This document shows, one piece after another, positions 20,255 through 32,191 of a stretch of DNA of 64,000 bases (positions within the stretch are counted from its first letter, which is position 1; each line of letters starts with the position of its first letter). Origin of the DNA: Erinaceus europaeus (Eukaryota; Chordata; Mammalia; Eulipotyphla; Erinaceidae). The position numbers were made by a program, and so were the translations under genes. Below the pieces are notes generated by a model. It saw nothing but the letters and a program-made list of their open reading frames with translations, was not told the origin of the DNA and did not search any database. Location of the stretch: positions 97,841,141 to 97,905,140 of the forward strand of contig NC_080166.1 of assembly GCF_950295315.1 (NCBI RefSeq), read 5' to 3'.

Positions 20255-21435
20255 TACTTCCTTAAGCTTGTTGTCTTAATGTTGTTTGACACTTAGAGTT
20301 CAGATTAAGCATTCATCTCTTTGAGTTTATGATTCCTCCATTTAACTGCCAACATTACTGAAAAATTTAACAAACATCTACAAATTTCAAGTTGCCTTGA
20401 TCATTTTAGAATTCGCTTGTTACTTGTCTTATTGTTGTTTTTCTAACGCATAATAATCACAGCATGGAAATTATGAACATAATCTTTTAATAAAATATTA
20501 TGGCATTAAAAAATCTACTTGAATTATATTTTTCAAACAAATAATTTCAAGATGATACATATGTCCAAGTTAAAAAAATCACAAAAAAATCTTTACAATT
20601 TATTAAAGTACATCTCTTTAAGTCCAAGAACAAAAATTGCACCTAATTTAAGGTAATTCAAATGTGAGCAAACTTCATACACAGAAACAAGTTTGATTTG
20701 ATAATTTGACTGATTCAAGCCAAACTTAGCCATGAATGTGACTTTGTATAATTTTCTCACTGGGATCATTTCCTGGTGTTATTTATGAACATGAAATTTT
20801 TGTGAAAGTACACTTTCACCAGCTGAGTGCTGCTTACATCAAATTCTAAAACTAGAGCAAACAAGAAGACTGTTCTCAGAACATTTTCTTTGGATTTGTA
20901 ATCAAACAGATCTATGCTGAAACAGCCAAGTAGTACTGCTGTAAGACAGAAAGCACTTATTTGAAAATGAAAAGGCAGGTTTTCTTTCTCCAAGTTAAAT
21001 ATGCTCTGTTTCTTTGAGAGGACTCTTTTTTTCAATTTGCCCTTTAAAGATTTACCATGCTTTAAAATTATTTGTAGTTAGTGTTTGGGAAATGAGGTTT
21101 TATTTTTTTATAGTAAAAAATCTTGTACAATACTTGTATATTTAAAGTTTTCCTCTTTTATAGGTTGCCAAGTGTTTCTAAAAAATAAATTTCCTTAAAC
21201 TAGTGATTTCATATAATTTTGAATAAATAAGACTCCTTTATAGTGGTTGTATAGTGCTAAAAAAAGTCCTATAACATGCAAAATAATTACATGATAAATT
21301 AGCAATGTTCTGAACAGATATTAAAGTTTAACTTTATTTGTGATTGTAGCTTATTTAATTATATCACATTATTATTCTGGAAATAAAAGATGAAAGCCGC
21401 ATAGAATTCTAGTTTATATGTTTGATGTACTATAT
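20255..21435. other. Unique DNA
   Basis: No repeat is recognised. A minus-strand frame at 20766-21035 (89 codons) has a hydrophobic middle but no family I know. It is probably chance in AT-rich DNA. Confidence 0.45.
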
Positions 21436-21439
21436 CCAA

Positions 21440-21712
21440 AAACTTTGATTTATTCATTTTTATTGGGGGATTTATAGTTTACAGTATAGTCTTTGATACA
21501 TAGGCACAACCTTTCATCTCCCCTAGATAGGTGTCTGGTAGACAGACACTCACACTCAAAGTAGGGTCCCCTCCCTCCCCCATTATGCACCAGGAGCTCA
21601 GAGCTCTTGCATCCTATCTATTTCCCTTCGCCAGAGTACTATGCTGCTGGGTCATACAAAATTTTGACTGGGTAATCATATGTACCAAGACTCTGAACCT
21701 CCCCTATAGGAA
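21440..21712 (-). mobile_element. LINE-1 3' UTR, antisense (type III)
   Basis: It begins with the antisense tail (tttttattgggggatttata) and shares ataggtgtctg and surrounding blocks with 41855-42330. Confidence 0.6.
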
Positions 21713-22129
21713 AAAAAAAATCTGGAAATGTGAAAATATGCTATGAATTGAATTTTATAGGATCCAAAGATGTGTATCAAATATCTCCAGCACATTCTAT
21801 TTCAATTTGTTCTTGGCATAAGTGCACTAATCTTGAGTTCAAGATGAAATATGGAAAATGATTCATCTGATTCAAGGCATAAAATAAGAATTTTGATATA
21901 GCCAAGGATATTTACATAGGCACACACCATTACTCATATATGGAGGGGCAGTTGCATACTTAAATAAAAACCTTGGCTTTTCTGGTAGTTGTGTGGTTGT
22001 GATAGGACAAGCTTGAATTTTCTTGTCTTTCACATTAAACTTAATACCTCCCAAGTGTTGTCTATATATATTATATTGCAACAAAAGCTTGGAAATGCTT
22101 TTGTGAACTTAGAAACAGTACACAGAAAC

Positions 22130-22428
22130 AAGGTGGACCAGGAGTAATGCATCCAGTTGAGTGTACACTCTACCATGCACAAAGACCTAGTTCAAACCCC
22201 ACTTCCCACCTACAAGGGGCAGGTTTCACAAGTGATGAAGCAGATCTGCAAGTGGCTCCCTTTGTCTCTCTACTTCTTATCTCCTCCTCCTGTTTCAGTT
22301 TTTTCCCACCCTACCCAATAAAATAGGAAGAAAAAAAATAAATGAAAAAATAAATGACCATCAGGAGGAGTAGATTCATAGTGCTGGCACCAAGCACCAG
22401 CCATAATCCTGGTGGAAAAAAAAAAGTT
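22130..22428 (+). mobile_element. SINE-A with 3' module
   Basis: Head through agttcaaaccccacttccc, cacaagtgatgaagcag, CT-rich core, gaccatcaggaggagtag and cataatcctggtgg with an A-tail. Diverged. Confidence 0.8.
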
Positions 22429-22429
22429 T

Positions 22430-24355
22430 CAAAATGTATTTGACAGGCAGATATTTTACACTGTGTATGACACATATACCATAAGGAAAAAAAAAAAAAA
22501 CCTAAACTACTAATTGATTTCTTCTCACTTTATTTTTTTCTCTTCTCCCCTCTTCTTACTTTAGTGATAAATGTCCTTTAAATTTTTTTTTCAGTCCAAG
22601 AGTGAATCAAGGTGTTAATAAAACAAAAGGAACAGCAAATCAAGGGTCTATAATGATAAAGTTTCAGAGGTATCTGTTGAGAATCTGAACTACTGTAAAC
22701 ATTTTACATGTAAATTTCTGTGTTGTAGTTTATATTTGAAATCGTCTTATGAAAGTCATTTAGTTCCAAGACAGAAACGGGTGAAAGTAGCATAAGATTG
22801 CAGAATCTCCACTGAAAACTTGTTTTTGCTTTGATTAAGAGAAGATAAGACCTGAGAGTATTGTCAGATACATTTTGATCTGCTGAAACCATGTTCTGGC
22901 AAAGCAATTTTAATTTGAGATTTTTTTCCATGTCCACATTCAGAATAAGTAAAAATTTAATTATTTTCTTTAGCAATCTTACCAAGTTTTTGAAATAAAA
23001 GAGGTCTTTAAGTCCTTTGGCTTGCAATACTACTGCTTCAGTCTGAGTTTTCTGAGTTGACACCTTTGTGACAATAACTTGTTTTAACTGACTAAATTCA
23101 TTTTCCAAAACGACTCCCTTCCCTGCCAATGAAACACCTCCATAAAATAATTCCTACTTTTAAACTCTGTCCTGATTATGTAATACTTCTTTCACAGATA
23201 ATGCTTCTCTTTCAGTCTCCTCTGTATAGACAGATCCTTCTAGTCATAGAGTGGACATTAATAGTCTCTTTTGGGCAAGGCTGTGGTGCTTTCCTTACAT
23301 GTACATTTCCATCTGTTTCTGTTTCTCACTTGGAGTTTCTGATTGTATGGGGGTGGTAACTCCAGAATAAATGTCTCCTGAGGGTGCTTTTGAATTTAAT
23401 GCCATACTTGTGAAGATTTAGTAGAGGCTTTTGAATGGGGGGTAGTGGTGGTGATGGAATACTGTACTCATTTTTTATAAAGTGCCAGCTAAAACTCAAG
23501 GAACATTCCACCAGTAAGTTAGCACAGTGCTAACATTTCCTATAGTTCGCATTCATACTCCACTAACAATTATAAGACAAATCAAGGTTCATGGAATACA
23601 CAGCTGCCTTAGATTATCTGCCTTTGTTTTCTAAGTGTTGGACTAAGTCTATAACATCAAACATAACAGTGAAAAAGTACAAAATATAGCTAGTCAGCCA
23701 GATGTTTTGCATGCAAGTGGGCAAATGTCTATCAACAGAGGGTGAAACATCTGGAAGTTTCAAGTTTGATTTAACTGACAGGAAAAAATACATTGATCTG
23801 AAGAGCCAATTTTACAAAAGGCAGGCCACACTCAGGGTGGTATGCCCACTGATGGAACAACTGATTTCAATAGCCAAATGAAAATACAGATTTTTTTTAA
23901 CACATGCGTGGTCATATGTCTTTGAGTGGCCACATGTTATAAAACAGTCTAGAATGTTGAAGTCTTTCTACATACATGTGTATATGAAAAGAGTAGTTTC
24001 TCTACCTTTTTTTTTTATTTTGTGATAACTAGTCTTCCTTCAGAGCCCTCAGAAGCATGGGTGTGGGAATGAAAACTGAAGTAAGGCAGAATTAACACTG
24101 GCTTTCTCTGTTTTCTTCCTTATGATCTGTCAGTGTGGTGTCTGGTAGTACCCTTCTTATCTCTTCCACAAGCAGTGGAACCTGTGGGTCTGCTTATCTC
24201 CACTCTCTCTCTCTTTTTTTTCCTTTATGTTCTATGCCACTCCTGATTTGCTCCAACTCATTTGTATCTCTTGTGCCCACTTTGTCCTGGAGGTCTATTT
24301 TCTTGGCCCCAAAACAATACTATAGGCTTCCAATTGACAATTTTTTAAGATACAG
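22430..24355. other. Unique DNA, longest repeat-poor stretch of the left half
   Basis: No repeat is recognised. The minus-strand frame 22704-23129 (141 codons) is the longest frame outside known repeats. It has no secure homology, signal peptide or clear domain. Confidence 0.45.
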
Positions 24356-24361
24356 TTTTTA

Positions 24362-25241
24362 AATTTTTAAAAATTATCTTTATTTATTGTATAGAGACAG
24401 CCAGAAACCAAGACAGTGGTAGGAGGAGACAGAGGGAGAGAGAAAGAGAGATACCTGCAACCCTGTTTCACAACTCAAAAAACTTTCCCCCTGAAGGTGG
24501 GGGCTTGGGGCTCGAACCTGGGTCCTTGTATACTCAAATGCCGGGCTAGCGTGGGGGTGCCTCTTCCCAGGTGTGTGCTCTCTGGGTTATAGAGAACTCG
24601 ACCAGAGCCAGCCTGGGCTGCTACTCTCTCAACGACATGAGCGAGATGATTCAGGAACCTAACACGTGGCGTTAGGTAATGTAATCTCTTTATTGATCAG
24701 AGAGACAATGCTTTTATAGGACAGAACAGGAAGTGGCAAGTCAGAAACGGAAACGGCTAGGAAAAGGGGTGGAGAAAGGCAAAAGCAGGCTGGGAAGGTA
24801 GAAACTTCCTTAGCAACTGTTTTGAGCATTTTAACTGGTGGGATTAATGTTACCCTGCAGGTGGGGAGGGTCTCAAGGTGTAAAGAAGACAGATCAAAGG
24901 AATGGAATGGGTGGGGATCTTTCAGGCAAAACAATGATTATGTAAATAGGCCATGGTATCAGGAATGCAGGGTGGAGTAGGGAGAGCTGGTCTAATGCCC
25001 GATATCTCCCCCTTTTTATCTAATGGCCATAGTATCAGGAATGTGAGGTGTTTTGTGAGGCAGGGAGTCTGATAGGACGAGGCACACCTTTGGGGTTACT
25101 CCTGTCCCTCCTTACTCAACCTCTGGGTAGAGAGAGAGAGACTGACAGGAAAGACGCACTCCTCAGGTCAAGACCTGCCAAGCTTAACCACATCCTCACA
25201 ATTTTCTGACACTCAACCAGGTGTGCTACCACCCCCCAGTT
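24362..25241 (-). mobile_element. SINE-A (short variant) split by a solo LTR
   Basis: The tail, GA-rich core and box B complement lie at 24362-24532 (ggggctcgaacctgggtcc). The head complement lies at 25212-25241 (aaccaggtgtgctaccaccc). The two parts join into one SINE when the LTR is removed. Confidence 0.85.
24539..25211 (-). mobile_element. Solo LTR, class II-like, antisense
   Basis: On the minus strand it starts TGTCAG and ends CCGGCA. The flanks ctcaaa (24533-24538) and ctcaac (25212-25217) are a 6-bp TSD with one mismatch. The complement of AATAAA is at 24689-24694. The U5 end holds gctagcccggc, shared with other LTRs here. A purine tract (complement at 25005-25019, tctccccctttttat) looks like a polypurine tract yet lies inside the TSD-defined element. 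No viral gene is present. Confidence 0.8.
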
Positions 25242-25244
25242 CAC

Positions 25245-25500
25245 TTTTCTGTTAATGCCCTGGCTATTTAGGTTTTAGTCATGCTGTCAAGGAACCAAGA
25301 AGTACGTAGAAAAGTAAACACATTGCAAATTTCTCTTCAGGGAAGTAATCCAGGTGGTGGGTAGACACACAGAGCAATCTGCTCCAAGTTTCAAACTGTA
25401 AGTGGGGACAGGTAAGCTACCTCTCAGAACAATGTTAAATATTTTATGTTTTTCTGTTTCTCTGTTTTACAATTTAGAACTGAAAAACTCAAAAGACATG
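25245..25500. other. Unique DNA
   Basis: No feature is recognised. Confidence 0.4.
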
Positions 25501-25507
25501 CCTAATT

Positions 25508-25812
25508 TAGGGGCTAGGCAGTAGCACACCTAGTTAAACATACAGTACTAAGAATAAGGACCCTCTTAAAGATCCAGGTTCTAGCCCCCAGCTTCCCACC
25601 TTCATGGGGAATGCTTCACAAGTGGTATAGCAGGGCTGCAGGTGTCTATCGTTCTCTCTCACTCTCATTATCCCTCTCATCTTTCAATTTCTGTCCTACT
25701 CCCACTCCTTCCCAACCCCCCCCCCAAAAAAAAAGGAAAAAGTGGCCACCAGGAGCAGTGGACTCATAGTACTGGCACTAAGCCCCAGGGATAACCCTGG
25801 AGGAAAAAAAAG
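25508..25812 (+). mobile_element. SINE-A with 3' module
   Basis: Head gggctaggcagtagcacacc, ccaggttctagcccccag, CT-rich core, C- and A-runs, then tggccaccaggagcagtgg and gataaccctggagg. Confidence 0.85.
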
Positions 25813-25944
25813 CCTCAATTTCATGTCATTATCTATTTTCATTTCCCAGCCACATTCAGAGGGGGAAGGTGTGAGCTTTTCTTATGTATCATTATTGCTT
25901 TCTGCTTCCTCAAGAATAAAAGGAAGTTGTGTTCAGTTACTTTT

Positions 25945-26195
25945 TCATTCTGTTTTTTTTACAAGTAGTTTACAAGAATATTATAAGATAATAGGGGTAG
26001 AGTTTCACACTACATCTACCACCAATGTTCTGTGACTCCACTCCTCCAAATGATAGCCACCATTGTTCCTTCAGGGTCTGAGAGATGGGTTGGCTTCCCT
26101 CCCCCCCTCAAATTCATGTGTTTTGGTTTTCTTTATTCCACATATACATGAAACCATCTTTTACTTCACATTTAAAACATTCCCATTATTAATCA
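25945..26195 (-). mobile_element. Probable LINE-1 3' UTR, antisense
   Basis: Shares blocks with 60130-60360 (ccaccaatgttctgtg; agccaccattgttc). I assign it to an L1 3' UTR by its position-like pattern; a separate family is possible. Confidence 0.45.
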
Positions 26196-26649
26196 TCCAG
26201 GAGTACTCATTTATGTGCTAAATCATAGCCATAAGGATATAAGTAATTAAATAAGCAAGTGTTGAAAGGTTGCTGTCAACCTCCCTCTTCTAGCCATATA
26301 ATTCTTATGTCTCCTCCTTTATTTGCTTCCTACTCCCCATTTTAATCTCCTCTCCCCAACGATGAGATTGCATCATTATTAGGTCTCTCCAGAAATGTAC
26401 TTGCAGAGTAGTTTCAATTTAAATTAGTAATGTTCAAATTTTAGAAGACACATGATAATGAATTTTGTGACATTAAGAATAAGGATATAATTCAAGAAAA
26501 TAGAAAAAGACACAAAGAAGTGGAAAGATATTCTATGTCCATGGGTTGAAAGATTTAACATCATCAAAATGAATATACTACCTACAGCCATCTACAAATT
26601 TATTGCAATCCCCATCAATTATTTTAGGAGAATAGAACAAAAACTACAG

Positions 26650-26862
26650 ATACCTGCTGGTGGCACACCTGGTTAAGCAGTACGACTACAGTGTGTAAAG
26701 ACCCAGGTTCAAGCCCCCGATCCCCACACACGGGGGGAAGCTTCATAAGTGGTGAAGCAGGGCTACAGGTATCTCTGTGTCTCTTTCCCACTAAATCCCT
26801 CCCTTCTCAATATCTTTCTGTCTCTATCAAATACATAAATAAATAATTTTTTTAAAAGCTAC
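26650..26862 (+). mobile_element. SINE-A (short variant) in L1 ORF2
   Basis: Head cctgctggtggcacacctgg, ggttcaagcccccgatcccc, gtggtgaagcagggctac and an AATAAAT tail. Imperfect flanks aaaactacag and aaaagctaca may be the TSD. Confidence 0.85.
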
Positions 26863-27430
26863 AAATGTATATCTGGAACCAGGAAAAACCTAGAATTGCC
26901 AAAACAATCTCAATAAGAACGAAAAGAACTGGAGGCATCACACTCCCAGATCTCAAATTGTATTATAGAGCCATTGTAATCCAAACTGCTTGATACTGGA
27001 ATATAAATAGACACACTGACCAGTGGAGTAGATTTGAAAACCCAGAAATAAGCCTCCATACCTGCGGACATCTAATCTTTGACAAAGGTGCCCAGACTAA
27101 TAAGTGGGGGAAAAGAAAGTGTCTTCAACAAATGGTATTGGAAAAATTGGATTGAAATATGCAGAAGAATGAAATCGAATGACTATATTTCACCAAACAC
27201 AAAAGTAAATTCGAAGTGGATCAAGGATTTGGATGTTAGACCAGAAACTATCAAATAACTAGAAGAAAATATTGGCAGAACTCTTTTCCATATAAATTTT
27301 AAAGGCATCTTTATTTATACAAATCTATGTACAAAAAAAAAGACTAAAACAAAAATAAACCAAATTTAAAAGCAAAACAAATCACCATCCAAACAAAAGG
27401 ACACCTTACAGAATAGGAGAAGATCATTCT

Positions 27431-27748
27431 ATGCCATATATCAGACTGGAGGCTAAACATCAAATATATAAAGAGCTCACGAAACCCAGCAACAAAAAAA
27501 CAAATGACCCCATCCAGATATGTGGAAAGGATATGAACAGAATATTCAACACAGAAGAGATTACAAAGGCCAACCAACATATGAAAAAATGCTCCAACTT
27601 ATTGATGGTCAGAGAAATGCAAATAAAGGCAAAAATGAGATACCACTTTACTCCTGTAAGAATGTCATACATCAGAAAAGATAGCAGCAACAAATGCTGG
27701 AGAGGTTGTGGAGACAAAGAAACCCTCTTGCACTGCTGGTGGGAATGA
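27431..27748 (+). pseudogene. LINE-1 ORF2 C-terminal remnant
   Basis: A frame of 105 codons that is clearly the end of L1 ORF2: KANQHMKKCS, then MRYHFTPVRMSYI, then CWRGCGDKETLLHCWWE. The last is the conserved cysteine-rich motif used for binding RNA. Upstream ORF2 (endonuclease and reverse transcriptase) is absent or broken, so no active enzyme can be made. Confidence 0.85.
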
Positions 27749-28039
27749 AAATTGACTCAACCCCTGTGGAGAGCAATCTGGACTCAGAAAGCTAGAAGTA
27801 GACCTACCCTATGATCCTCTCCTGGGTATATACCCTAAGCAGTCAAACGCACCCATCCAAAAAGATTTCTGTATACCTACGCTGATAGCAACACAATTTG
27901 TAATAGCCAAAACCTGGAAGTAACCCAGGTGTCCAACAACAGATGAGTGAGCAAGTTGTGGTCTTTATACACAATGGAATACTATTCAGCTATTAAAAAT
28001 GGTGATTTTACTTTCTTCACCTCATCTTGCATGAGGCTT

Positions 28040-28369
28040 TGTTGTATTCTTTACATTGGGTTGTTCTAGCTCTCCCCCTGCCAAGAAAATTGGATTAGTC
28101 CTGCTAGTTTTGGGGGCCCGCTTGGTCCCACCCCAAGGAACCCCGAGAGGGTTCCAGAGTTCCAGAGTTCCAGAGTTCGAGAGTGCTTGGCGCCATTGCG
28201 GGGGAAAGAGGCAACAGAGTTCTGTTTGGTGATTAGTTTGGGTTAGTTTATGAATCGTTGTTCTTGAATAAAGAAATACAGCTTCCCTGCCCAGCCATGT
28301 GTCTGGTCGTCTCTGTTACCCGCCCGTGAAGCTAGCCCGGCCAGCTGGAGCCTCCAAATTTTAACAACA
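28040..28369 (+). mobile_element. Solo LTR (endogenous retrovirus), 330 bp
   Basis: Ends TGTTG...CAACA. A perfect 6-bp TSD aggctt lies at 28034-28039 and 28370-28375, inside an L1. It has AATAAA at 28267-28272 and a U5 with acccgcccgtgaagctagcc. Short ttccagag repeats sit near 28150. Closely related to 5950-6275. No coding sequence. Confidence 0.93.
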
Positions 28370-28804
28370 AGGCTTGAAGGAATCATGTTAACTGTGATAA
28401 GTCAAAAAGAGAAAGATGTATATGGGATGATCTCACTCATAAACAGAAGTTGAAAAATACTATCAGGACGCCAAGCTGCCTTCCATGGGCAGACAACCTC
28501 AGCAATGTGTCCTGGAACCTCACCTCTTTGGAGCCCTACTCCACTAGAGAAGGTAGAGACAGGCTGGAGGTAGATTGACCTGGCAATATTCATGTCCAGT
28601 ATAGAAGCAATTATAGACCAAACCTCTGACCTTCTGCACCCCATAGAGATCTTTGGTCCATACTCCCAGAGGGATAAAGAATAGGGAAGCTTCCAAAGGA
28701 GAGGGTGGGATATGGCACTCTGATGGTGCAAATTGTATGAATTGTACCCCTCCTATCGTATCTTGTCGATCATTATCAAATCACTAATAAAAAAACAAGA
28801 AGTC

Positions 28805-29032
28805 AAAAAATAGGAAAACACAAAGCAGAACCTGGACTTGGTTTGATACATTGCTCCAAAGAAAGAGACTCTAGGATGGGAGAGAGGGTTTAGGTCCTGG
28901 AACATGATGGCAATAGAGGGTCTACAGGGGGCTGAATTGTTATGTGGAAATCTGAGAAATAGTACACATGTACAAACTATTGTATTTTACTGTTGACTGT
29001 AAACTATCAATCCCCTCAATAAAGAAAAAAAA
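28805..29032 (+). mobile_element. LINE-1 3' UTR, type II
   Basis: Same element as 10258-10487: aacacaaagcagaacctgg, tcctggaacatgatggca, ttactgttgactgtaaac, and an aataaagaaaaaa end. Confidence 0.7.
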
Positions 29033-29039
29033 TGAATAA

Positions 29040-29385
29040 GGATATACTCCAAGTCAACTACAAGTACTGTGGACACTGTTTATTGTTGAGGCCAAAGTTT
29101 TAGAATGTATTAACACTAGTTTATCAGTGCCAACCCCTAGCAGTTATGGTTAAATTAAACAAAAGTACAAAGAGTAGAATGGAAGGATCAGATATAAATT
29201 TAAAGAAAAAAAATCAACAAAAGGAAATTGGGCTTAATGCTAGTTCAGAAAAACTGAGTTGGTTTGAGATGGTATACAGTATACATTTCTATATACAAAA
29301 CCATAAAGAAGTTAGGGAGAAAAAATTTATATGTCTGAATTTAGGTGATGTTTTAGTGGGATAAAGGATATAGAGTATTTAGAGT
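29040..29385. other. Unique DNA
   Basis: Nothing recognised. The frame at 29146-29364 has no known motif. Confidence 0.45.
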
Positions 29386-29391
29386 ATTTCC

Positions 29392-29555
29392 TTGGCCTGG
29401 GAAGATAGTATAGTGATTATACAAAAAGACTTCAGTTCCAGAGGCTCTACAAGTCCCAAGTTCTATTTCCTGCCCCATCATAAGCCAGAGCTGAGCAGTG
29501 CTTTACCCTTTCTCTCTCTCTCATTCTCTCTTTTATATAAAACAAATAAAATACA
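29392..29555 (+). mobile_element. SINE-B
   Basis: Head gggaagatagtatagtgatt, aagttctatttcctgccc in the box B region, cataagccagagctgagcag, CT-rich part and an A-rich tail. Confidence 0.8.
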
Positions 29556-29559
29556 TATT

Positions 29560-30404
29560 TAAAGTCTTTAGTATATTGTGTATTTACCATTATTAAAACT
29601 TAGTAGTTTTCTTTGCACAATTTAATGTTAGAGGTCACTGTAATTTTTAATTGTAACAAAGCATAGTAAATTATACATTTTATCAATGAATGAATTATTC
29701 AGTACCAATTACTTTTCTGCATGGCTAACATGCTTCTAGATAATTACATTTTAGAGTATTTTATTGTTGGATTGTTTAACAATACTAAACAGATTTAGTA
29801 AACATTACATGGTATGCGAATTCTTCAGGGAAAATTTCTTTCTCTGGTCATTTGAGCTTTACTAGAATTTTTGAGGTATGTTCTTTTTTTTTTTGCTTTC
29901 ATTAAATCATATTATAGCAAGTTATCTAAATCCAAATAACTATATTAATAAGGTGTATTTGTATAGCCCTTTGTAATTTCCCAAGTAATTTCTTATATAT
30001 TATATCATCTGAAAGAAAATGAGATTTTACAGATACTGACATTTAGAAAGAATTCTTTATTTACACAGCTGGTCTGGTTATTCTGATAGGGAGTTTGATT
30101 GTAGCTATTTCTCCTATGCACCTGGTTCACCTGTTTTTATAGAAATGTATTAATTTTTTACTTCTCAGTTTTAATGACAGCAACATTTTTGAAATGACAG
30201 TTTAATTTGAGAGTGAAAAAATATTTAGTTGTTTCCATGTGGTGGCCATTACTATCCTTTTACCATATAAAGTCAACTTGAGCTCAAGTTGGGAAAAAAA
30301 AATGTACCAAGAGGTTCTGGTATCTGTGCATTCTCATGATTATTAACTGAAGTTTCTCAAAAACTATGAAGACCCCAGAGTCCCTTCAAATAATATTTTA
30401 ATGA
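29560..30404. other. Unique AT-rich DNA
   Basis: Nothing recognised before the TSD of the next insertion. Confidence 0.5.
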
Positions 30405-30419
30405 CAAAAATCTCCATCT

Positions 30420-31473
30420 TTATGACAATTGCACTCACCAACCTCAGGAATTACAGTAGCAACTTAAGCAAGTATTGAAGCAGTTTAATTGTTACCAGTT
30501 AGCCAAACAATTTCTCCAGTCCATGAATAAATAGTAACCAAATCCCAGTGAAGAAGAGAAAAGAAAGAAAGGATAGCAAGAATAGACAGTTATGCAAATC
30601 TACTATCCACTGTATATTCTAGGTGTAACAAGAGGGGAACAGGAACTAAAGCAGAGATACACACATAGAGAGTCCACTCTGAGTCAGATTTCTTCCCCAA
30701 AATAATTCACAAATTCAGAAAGGAAAAGAAAAAGGAAGAAGTGAATGACAAGATAAAAGAAAAAAAAAGAGGCAAGAGAGAGAAAAGGGAAAAGATAAGA
30801 AAAAGAGCTGTAATTAAAGAGCAGTGAAAGGAAATTCTCAAATGTGTATCAGTGAATTCAAAAAAGCACACTGTTTGTTGGTGTGGGGGCTGGGGGCTGT
30901 GACTTTGGAAGCTGTAGGATTAAGGAAGAAAGGATGACAATAATGAGAAAAAGAAAAAAAATAAAGAAAGAGAGAGAGAAAAAAGAAAAAGAACAGTCAT
31001 AAAAGGGCAGTGAAAGGAAAGGTTTTTTTATGTATTTATTTTTAATTATTTAATTAGCTATGTGGGGTGAGGTGGGGGGGGTTGGCTACTTAGAAAGAAA
31101 AAAGGCCAGAGATTTCAGAAGGGTATAGACTTAGAATTAATGATACTCCCTGGTGGGACAGGAATTTGGTAAAGAAAAGGAGCTCCTAGCAGGGGATCCT
31201 GCTAGGAGCTGGTCCCCAGGGACTGGTTATTGGGGGGGGGGGGGAGGCAGGGAAGGAGGTATGCTTAGAAATTAAAAGGAAGAAAAAAATTTTTTTCCCC
31301 TTTTTTCCTACTCTAATTCTTAACCCAAATTAAGTTATAGTCACCTCCTTGGTGTCACTGATAGGACCCCTTATTGGCTGGCCTACTAAAGGCAGAAAAT
31401 CTTATCGTTTCCAGGAGATGTGGTCAGAGCTCAGCCACTAGCAGTTTCTCAGTCCGCCATCTTCCGGGAACCC
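30420..31473 (-). mobile_element. Insertion resembling a LINE-1 5' UTR only
   Basis: A perfect 15-bp TSD caaaaatctccatct lies at 30405-30419 and 31474-31488, so 1054 bp came in as one event. On the minus strand it begins with ttcccggaagatggcgg, the kind of YY1-site start typical of mammalian L1 5' UTRs. It continues pyrimidine-rich, with two related blocks about 180 bp apart (plus-strand ggcagtgaaaggaaa at about 31005 and its relative at about 30820) that recall 5' UTR monomers. No ORF1, ORF2, 3' UTR or poly(A) follows. Another promoter-bearing retroelement is possible. Confidence 0.55.
31181..31210. repeat. Perfect inverted repeat, 13-bp arms
   Basis: Arms agctcctagcagg and cctgctaggagct with a 4-base loop, inside the 5' UTR-like insertion. 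Confidence 0.85.
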
Positions 31474-31488
31474 CAAAAATCTCCATCT

Positions 31489-31750
31489 ATATTTTAATTA
31501 CCTGCTGAAAGGTTGTCACTACGACAACACTCAAATTTTGGTTCCTGAGAACTTTCTTGCTTTTGAAATTTCAACTTCCACAAGAAGCCTTTGCTTTTCT
31601 TTGCAAAGTTCAAGGATAATCAAGCTTTTCAGCTGTTGATTTAATCCTCTTCTGCTAGGAAAATGGTATTTTTCTCTCTCAACTTTGACTCTATCAGATA
31701 TTTTATACAAACATATGATGTCATTTCCTTGAGAAGCTACAGAGATATCT
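31489..31750. other. Unique DNA
   Basis: No feature is recognised. Confidence 0.4.
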
Positions 31751-31754
31751 TTTC

Positions 31755-32191
31755 TTTTTCTTTATTGAGAGCATGACTGACAGAACAGCTGTTCACGAAG
31801 GAGTACCGTCTCTCATCTTTCTGTGATAGGTGTTTGCAGAACACTCTCATCACTAGTTTAGGTCCTTTTCCACCACCAGGCACCAGGAACCCAGAGTACG
31901 CCCAACCCTTCTTTCCCTTCCTTTTACCAGAGTCCTTTGCTTTGGTGCAATAGACCAAATACAGTCCAAATTTCCTTTTTTATCCTTGTTTATTAAGTTA
32001 TACCTATGAGTGAAATCATTCAGTAATTATCATTCTCATTTTTCCTCACCACAAGGTGTGGTGAGGAAAATTATTTTCTTAATTTTAACAACTGAATAGT
32101 AGTTCATTGTGTATACATACTATGACTTTCTTAGCTCATCTGTGATTGATTTCAAGTTTGGGCTACTATAAACTATGCTGCTATTAACATA
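31755..32191 (-). mobile_element. LINE-1 3' part of a 5'-inverted insertion (type III)
   Basis: Antisense 3' UTR and ORF2 end: ctttattgagagcatgactg, gataggtgtttgcagaacac, cctatgagtgaaatcattc and aactatgctgctattaac. It parallels 41115-41633 and 41855-42330. Confidence 0.75.
32040..32070. repeat. Perfect hairpin, 13-bp arms
   Basis: Arms ttttcctcaccac and gtggtgaggaaaa with a 5-base loop. The equivalent place in related L1 copies has no such hairpin. Confidence 0.85.

Larger units (their letters stand above)
26485..28798 (+). mobile_element. LINE-1 ORF2 C-terminal region plus 3' UTR, interrupted twice
   Basis: Decayed ORF2 sequence runs from about 26485 (atgtccatgggttgaaagat; ttgcaatccccatcaatt), through the cysteine-rich end near 27700, to the start of the 3' UTR at about 28420. 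It ends with aattgtacccctcctat and an A-tail at 28785-28798. A SINE (about 26650-26862) and a solo LTR (28040-28369) lie inside. Most of the long 3' UTR seen at 61906-63000 is missing here, so it is another subfamily or carries an internal deletion. Confidence 0.85.

Noticed and set aside
22704..23129. Possible retroviral RNase H-like similarity of the 141-codon frame
   Set aside because: Only a few scattered residues resemble the motif; catalytic residues cannot be placed.
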